Below, in pieces: positions 5,641 to 8,907 of a stretch of DNA of 8,907 bases (position 1 is its first letter; each line of letters opens with the position of its first letter). The stretch lies in the NCBI GenBank assembly GCA_003560545.1, contig PWLK01000060.1, positions 1 to 8,907 on the forward strand, written 5' to 3'. The position numbers and the translations under genes are program-made. Under the pieces are notes generated by a model. That model was not told where the DNA came from and made no database searches. It saw only the letters and a list, made by a program, of their open reading frames with translations. The stretch comes from Candidatus Woesearchaeota archaeon (lineage in GTDB: Archaea; Nanobdellota; Nanobdellia; Woesearchaeales; 21-14-0-10-32-9).

Positions 5641-7011
5641 ATGGGAGGATTCACTTTTAACGAAAAAGTCTTTAAGGCGTACGACATAAGAGGAGTTTAT
5701 CCGAAGGATATAGATAAGAAATTCGCTTATAACCTCGGAAAAGCTTTCGCAGAGTACACCAAGGCCAAGACTGTCATGGTGGGATTTGACGGCAGAACTA
5801 GCTCGAAAGCGCTTTTCGAAGGCCTTTCTAAAGGTCTCCTGGAACGAGGAGTGGACGTTGTCAACATAGGTCTTTGCAGTACTTCAGCGGCTTATCACGC
5901 TATGATAAACGGGAAATACGATGCAGGCATCATGATTACGGCGAGCCATAATCCTAAGCAGTACAACGGTTTTAAGCTAATGGGCCAGGGGGCAGCCCCT
6001 ATTTTCTCTGAGAATGGTTCTCTTGAAGTAAGAGATATTATGAAGGAAAACAAGTATGGCGCTGTTAAGAAGAAAGGCAAGCTTAAGAAAAAGGATTATT
6101 CTAAGGATTTCCTTAAGTACTTGGTGGGTGTTTTCCCTAAGCTTAACAAGAAAGAAAAAGAAACTCTTAAAGAAACAAAAATAATTGTGGACCAGAGCAA
6201 TGGTTCAGGTGTAGTGGAAGTTGAAGCTATAAAAAAGATTTTTCCTAAATGCAAAGTTCTTAACTCAAGGGTTTCAGGCACTTTCCCGGGGCACGACCCG
6301 AACCCTATGAAGCCTGAGAACCGCAGGAAGCTCGCTTCTGAAATAAAAAAGCAGAAAGCAGACTTAGGCCTTATGTTTGATGGAGATGCCGACAGGATAG
6401 CTTTCCTGGATGAAAAAGGAGTTTTTGTCAGGCCAGACCTCTTATTGTGCTTGCTCGTGGACCTGATGAACAAAGGTAGTGTTATCTACGATACTCGTTC
6501 TACTAAGAGAATCCAGGAATTATGCGATTCAAAAGGCATCAAAGCAGGAATGAATAAGTCAGGGAGGACTTATATTCATGAAGCCATGAAAACTGAGAAA
6601 ACCACTCTTGGAGGAGAAGCATCAGGGCATTACTTCTTCAAGGAGTTCAAGTACTTGGACAACGCGGGAATTGCTGCAATGAAAATCCTTGGTTATTATG
6701 TTAAAGAAAAAGCTAAGGGGAAAAAGTTCTCTGATCTAGTGGAAAACCATAACGTATACAGCCATTCAGGTGAAATGAATTTCAAGGTTAAAAATCAGGA
6801 TAAGGCGTTCTTGTTAGTAGAGCAAGCCTTTAACAATTCTAAGAAAGTGCTCTTCCTTGACGGTTTATCCTTTTACTACGAAGATTACTGGTTTAACGTA
6901 AGGAAAAGCAACACAGAACCCTTAGTAAGAATAAACATTGAAGCAGACTCAAAAGAAACCCTGAAAAACATAACTTCCAAGATCAACAACATAATGAGTT
7001 TGGCAAAATGA
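5641..7011 (+). CDS. manB: Phosphomannomutase/phosphoglucomutase
   Basis: This is an alpha-D-phosphohexomutase that interconverts hexose 6- and 1-phosphates, feeding nucleotide-sugar synthesis. All four family signatures are present: the phosphoserine loop TASHNP (100-105, active S102), the metal-binding loop DGDADR (247-252), the sugar-binding loop GGEASGH (324-330) and the phosphate-binding loop RKSNTEP (421-427). The N-terminal FKAYDIRGVYP (11-21) is also typical. At 456 residues it is full length with all four domains. The family includes phosphomannomutase, phosphoglucomutase and phosphoglucosamine mutase. The GGEASGH loop fits the PMM/PGM group, but substrate preference cannot be read from this sequence alone, so the symbol is provisional. 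It stands alone, leaderless, divergent from S6e. Its TGA stop directly abuts the stop codon of the opposing regulator gene, with no base between. Confidence 0.94.
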   Translation: MGGFTFNEKVFKAYDIRGVYPKDIDKKFAYNLGKAFAEYTKAKTVMVGFDGRTSSKALFEGLSKGLLERGVDVVNIGLCSTSAAYHAMINGKYDAGIMITASHNPKQYNGFKLMGQGAAPIFSENGSLEVRDIMKENKYGAVKKKGKLKKKDYSKDFLKYLVGVFPKLNKKEKETLKETKIIVDQSNGSGVVEVEAIKKIFPKCKVLNSRVSGTFPGHDPNPMKPENRRKLASEIKKQKADLGLMFDGDADRIAFLDEKGVFVRPDLLLCLLVDLMNKGSVIYDTRSTKRIQELCDSKGIKAGMNKSGRTYIHEAMKTEKTTLGGEASGHYFFKEFKYLDNAGIAAMKILGYYVKEKAKGKKFSDLVENHNVYSHSGEMNFKVKNQDKAFLLVEQAFNNSKKVLFLDGLSFYYEDYWFNVRKSNTEPLVRINIEADSKETLKNITSKINNIMSLAK

Positions 7012-7473
7012 TTATCTTATCACGCCGAGGTTCTCCTTGTGTGCAAGGAATTCTTCTCTTTTGATGTCTTCCATTACGTATAGTTCTTTTTTGTCTTTTG
7101 GTTCGTGTTCATCTAGTTTGTTTGTGAATTCGTCTAGTTCTTCCATGTTTTTGAATATGGCTTCTACGAGGTAGTCGTACCCGTTGTTTATTCTGAAGAC
7201 TGTGTTTACTTTTGGGTGTGTTGCCAGGAATTTTTTTAGCGGTTCTTTTCTTTCTTTGTCTGTTGCTAGGAGTAATTGTAGTTTTATGTTGTATCCTAGT
7301 TGTTTGAAGTCTACTATTGCTGTGTGTTTGTGTATTATTTTTCTTTTCTCGTAGTCTTTTAGCTTGTCGAACAATGTGCTTACAGGTATCCTTGTTGCTT
7401 TGCTTAGCTTTGTAAGGCTTACCCTTGCGTTCTCCCTGAAGTACCCTATTATTGAGTAATCTTTTTCTTTCAT
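7012..7473 (-). CDS. Lrp/AsnC-family transcription regulator
   Basis: This is a feast/famine DNA-binding regulator. The helix-turn-helix domain covers about residues 5-50 (NARVSLTKLSKATRIPVSTLFDKL at 15-38 is the turn and recognition helix). The RAM effector-binding and oligomerisation domain covers about 62-142, including the conserved GYD at 98-100. I place the start at the ATG at 7471-7473, giving 153 residues, because AAGGT stands 6 bases upstream. A TTG fifteen bases earlier would add MKGSN but lacks a ribosome-binding site. Such proteins form dimers and octamers and often sense amino acids; the ligand is unknown here. Its promoter carries paired TTCCGG sites, suggesting self-regulation. 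It converges on the phosphohexomutase with no intervening base. Confidence 0.9.
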   Translation of the reverse strand: MKEKDYSIIGYFRENARVSLTKLSKATRIPVSTLFDKLKDYEKRKIIHKHTAIVDFKQLGYNIKLQLLLATDKERKEPLKKFLATHPKVNTVFRINNGYDYLVEAIFKNMEELDEFTNKLDEHEPKDKKELYVMEDIKREEFLAHKENLGVIR

Positions 7474-7517
7474 ATTGCTACCTTTCAAACCATTTTTTTT
7501 GTGTTTCTTAGTATTGG

Positions 7518-7556
7518 TTCCGGTTATTTATTTTAATATCCCAAAAAATTCCGGAA
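7518..7556 (-). promoter_or_regulatory. Regulator promoter with paired TTCCGG sites
   Basis: On the minus strand an AT-rich TATA-like element (7524-7540, core AAAATAAATAA) is flanked by two related sites: TTCCGG at 7518-7523 and the palindrome TTCCGGAA at 7549-7556. The shared hexamers are 31 bases apart, about three helical turns, so both would face the same side of the DNA. That arrangement suits an Lrp-type multimer regulating its own gene. The predicted leader to the ATG at 7473 is about 30 bases. Confidence 0.45.
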
Positions 7557-7607
7557 GTTCTTTCCTTGTCGCCGTAAAGTTTTCGAGGTATCCTTAGAAT
7601 TAGTCTG

Positions 7608-7613
7608 AAAAAA
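7608..7613 (-). terminator. T6 tract after the YjbQ-family gene
   Basis: On the minus strand six Ts begin 8 bases past the stop codon of the gene ending at 7622. There is no convincing stem. A short T tract just past a stop is compatible with archaeal termination, although six Ts are on the weak side. Confidence 0.4.
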
Positions 7614-7621
7614 TAGTGTGT

Positions 7622-8035
7622 TTATTCTCCGATGATCTTTACAAGTACGCGTTTCTTTCTTTGCCCGTCGAATTCCGCGTAGTAGATTTGCTCCCATGGC
7701 CCGAGGTCAAGTTTTCCGTTGGTTATTGCGTGGACGACTTGGTGAGCCATTAACTGCCTTTTCAAGTGAGCGTGCGCGTTATCCTCGCCTGTGAGGTTGT
7801 GCTTGTAGTCTCCGTGGTATGGTGCGAGTTCTTCCAGCCATTTCTCGTAATCCTCTATTAAGCCTGATTCTGCATCATTTACATAAACAGCTGCCGTTAT
7901 ATGCATAGGGTTTACAAGGATTAATCCTTCTTTTACGCCTGATTCGTTTATTGTTTCCTGGACTTTCCCAGTTATGTTTATGAATTCAATCTTCTTAGTT
8001 GTATTAAACCATAATTCCTTCTTGTAACTCTTCAT
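7622..8035 (-). CDS. YjbQ/UPF0047-family protein
   Basis: This is a small single-domain protein of the YjbQ (UPF0047) family, widespread in bacteria and archaea. Automated annotation often calls it 'secondary thiamine-phosphate synthase enzyme', but its true cellular role is not well established. Family hallmarks are NPMHITAAVYVND (42-54), HN (79-80), the histidine-rich DNAHAHLKRQL (85-95) and the C-terminal LGPWEQIYYAEFDGQRKKRV (111-130). At 137 residues it is full length. The conserved histidines (H45, H79, H88, H90) are likely metal or active-site ligands. I start it at the ATG at 8033-8035, where AGGTG lies 7 bases upstream; a GTG nine bases earlier overlaps that site and is unlikely. It appears to have its own promoter, separate from the two unknown genes upstream. 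Confidence 0.92.
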   Translation of the reverse strand: MKSYKKELWFNTTKKIEFINITGKVQETINESGVKEGLILVNPMHITAAVYVNDAESGLIEDYEKWLEELAPYHGDYKHNLTGEDNAHAHLKRQLMAHQVVHAITNGKLDLGPWEQIYYAEFDGQRKKRVLVKIIGE

Positions 8036-8042
8036 AAAAACC

Positions 8043-8080
8043 ACCTGTGGTAAGGAATGGGTGTAAGCTTAAAAATATTT
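8043..8080 (-). promoter_or_regulatory. Promoter and ribosome-binding site of the YjbQ-family gene
   Basis: On the minus strand a TATA-like AAATATTTTTAAG (8068-8080) predicts a start near 8048, leaving a very short leader. AGGTG (8043-8047) would sit at the extreme 5' end of that leader and serve as ribosome-binding site. TAAGCTTA (8064-8071) is an 8-base palindrome between TATA core and start. The TATA element overlaps no gene. Confidence 0.4.
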
Positions 8081-8099
8081 GGGAAACCAGCTTTTTTTT

Positions 8100-8627
8100 C
8101 TAGATAATAAGAACCTTATCTTCCTTTGGTGCGTTTTGGTTGTATTCATTAGCCACTAAAAGAAGCTTTGTCGCGTAAGAATCATATCCTTCTACTAATT
8201 CTTTCTTTGAGCCTTTTTTGAAATCTATGCTTTTCAGTGCTAAAGATTTGTATTCTTTCAGTAAATCAGGGTAATTTTCCTTTAGGTAGGTGTTTAGCTT
8301 TTTCTGTTTAGGTGTTCTTCCATAAAACACTTGATGTATTATGCTGTCTGTGTAAAGGGTTTCTTTTCCGTCTAGCTTTTTGGTTATACTAAAACTTGTT
8401 TCTTTCTTGGAGTGATATTCATCTTCGCTTATTTCTTTTCTTTTGTCGTAGTGTTTTACCCTGTCGTTTAGCCGTGATTCGAATTCTGCCAATTCATCGC
8501 GGAATGTGTAATGAAAGTTGTTTTTGATGTATTCTGTGTATTCTTTTTGGCTTAGTGGAGGGCTATCATTTGCAAGGTCTTCTTTTACTCTTTGTTCTAG
8601 ATTCTTAGTGTTTTTCATATATATCAT
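8100..8627 (-). CDS. Unrecognised charged, helical protein
   Basis: I do not recognise this 175-residue protein. It is rich in K, E, D, Y and L, probably mostly helical, with no signal peptide, membrane segment, cysteine cluster or nucleotide-binding motif. Visible segments include DELAEFESRLNDRVKHYDKR (44-63), SIIHQVFYGRTPKQKKL (95-111) and a C-terminal SYATKLLLVANEYNQ (150-164). It overlaps the upstream gene by 23 bases in another frame. AAGG lies 6 bases before the ATG at 8625-8627, and an ATG at 8616-8618 is an equally possible start. The overlap suggests the two are co-transcribed and translationally coupled. Codon choice (A/C-ending) matches the other minus-strand genes, so I see no sign of recent transfer. 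Function unknown. Confidence 0.75.
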   Translation of the reverse strand: MIYMKNTKNLEQRVKEDLANDSPPLSQKEYTEYIKNNFHYTFRDELAEFESRLNDRVKHYDKRKEISEDEYHSKKETSFSITKKLDGKETLYTDSIIHQVFYGRTPKQKKLNTYLKENYPDLLKEYKSLALKSIDFKKGSKKELVEGYDSYATKLLLVANEYNQNAPKEDKVLII

Positions 8628-8907
8628 TCCTTTCCTTGTTTTTATAATTTGTTTTGTCGTTAATGATTATTGCTTCGTTTTGGTGCTTTGCATAGTTCAT
8701 TGCTATTTCCATTGCCTTTGTGTACATGTAATTTTTTGCTTTTCCGAAGTCATCTTCTTTTCTGAAGACGTTGCCTTTGTTTAGTACATCCTTTCCGTAA
8801 ACTTCTAAGAGCAATACTTCTTCTGGCTCTTGTTGTGCAAGACATTCATATAGTATTTTTGACCTGTACGTGGATTCGTCTTGAACGACTTCCGGGTTGT
8901 ATTCCCA
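8605..8907 (-). CDS. Unrecognised protein, 5'-truncated by window edge
   Basis: The minus-strand frame is open from base 8907 to a TAA at 8605-8607, giving 100 visible C-terminal residues; the start lies outside the window. A TTG at 8812-8814 could be read as a start but has no reason to be one, since the frame continues upstream. The visible part begins WEYNPEVVQDESTYRSKIL, then EVLLLEVYGKDVLNKGNVF and a helical KAKNYMYTKAMEIAMNYAKH, and ends NKERNDIYEKH. I recognise no family and see no catalytic motif or membrane segment. Its last 23 bases overlap the start of the next gene, so the two probably work together. Function unknown. Confidence 0.7.
   Translation of the reverse strand, partial: WEYNPEVVQDESTYRSKILYECLAQQEPEEVLLLEVYGKDVLNKGNVFRKEDDFGKAKNYMYTKAMEIAMNYAKHQNEAIIINDKTNYKNKERNDIYEKH

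Noticed and set aside
7474..7621. A small RNA or tRNA between the regulator and the YjbQ-family gene
   Set aside because: There is no cloverleaf, conserved box or strong hairpin beyond the TTCCGG sites.

Overview
The window looks like a piece of an archaeal chromosome. It carries an archaeal/eukaryotic-type ribosomal protein (S6e), an archaeal-style arginyl-tRNA synthetase, an Lrp/AsnC-type regulator with a RAM domain and the first RecA domain of a Hel308/Ski2-like helicase. Start sites are preceded by TATA boxes about 25-30 bases upstream, and two genes appear to be leaderless. Very tight gene packing, unfamiliar small genes and the clipped helicase fit a small-genome lineage such as DPANN, but the window alone does not prove that placement.

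Layout, left to right. Positions 1-885 (+) hold the C-terminal three quarters of FtsZ, cut by the window edge. Positions 886-1192 are a gene-free stretch with three hairpin-plus-T-tract structures, three copies of a 9-base repeat and the promoter of the next gene. Positions 1193-2542 (+) encode an unrecognised 449-residue protein with an HD-hydrolase-like H...HD...D pattern. It converges, one base apart, on a helicase fragment (2544-3209, -) that sits one base behind argS (3211-4878, -). Upstream of argS is the S6e gene (4938-5507, -), which has a long K/E/P-rich tail. A divergent promoter region (5508-5640) separates S6e from a phosphomannomutase/phosphoglucomutase (5641-7011, +). That gene abuts head-on an Lrp/AsnC regulator (7012-7473, -). 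Then come a YjbQ/UPF0047-family protein (7622-8035, -) and two overlapping unrecognised genes (8100-8627 and 8605-8907, -), the last cut by the window edge.

Most known genes are housekeeping: division, translation, sugar-phosphate metabolism and regulation. Points worth a second look are the helicase that stops at the end of RecA domain 1, the HD-like protein facing it, the structured 886-1192 interval where strand composition also flips, the S6e tail, paired TTCCGG sites around the regulator's own promoter, and the unknown overlapping gene pair at the right end. I saw no tRNA, rRNA, CRISPR array, insertion sequence or transposase gene.
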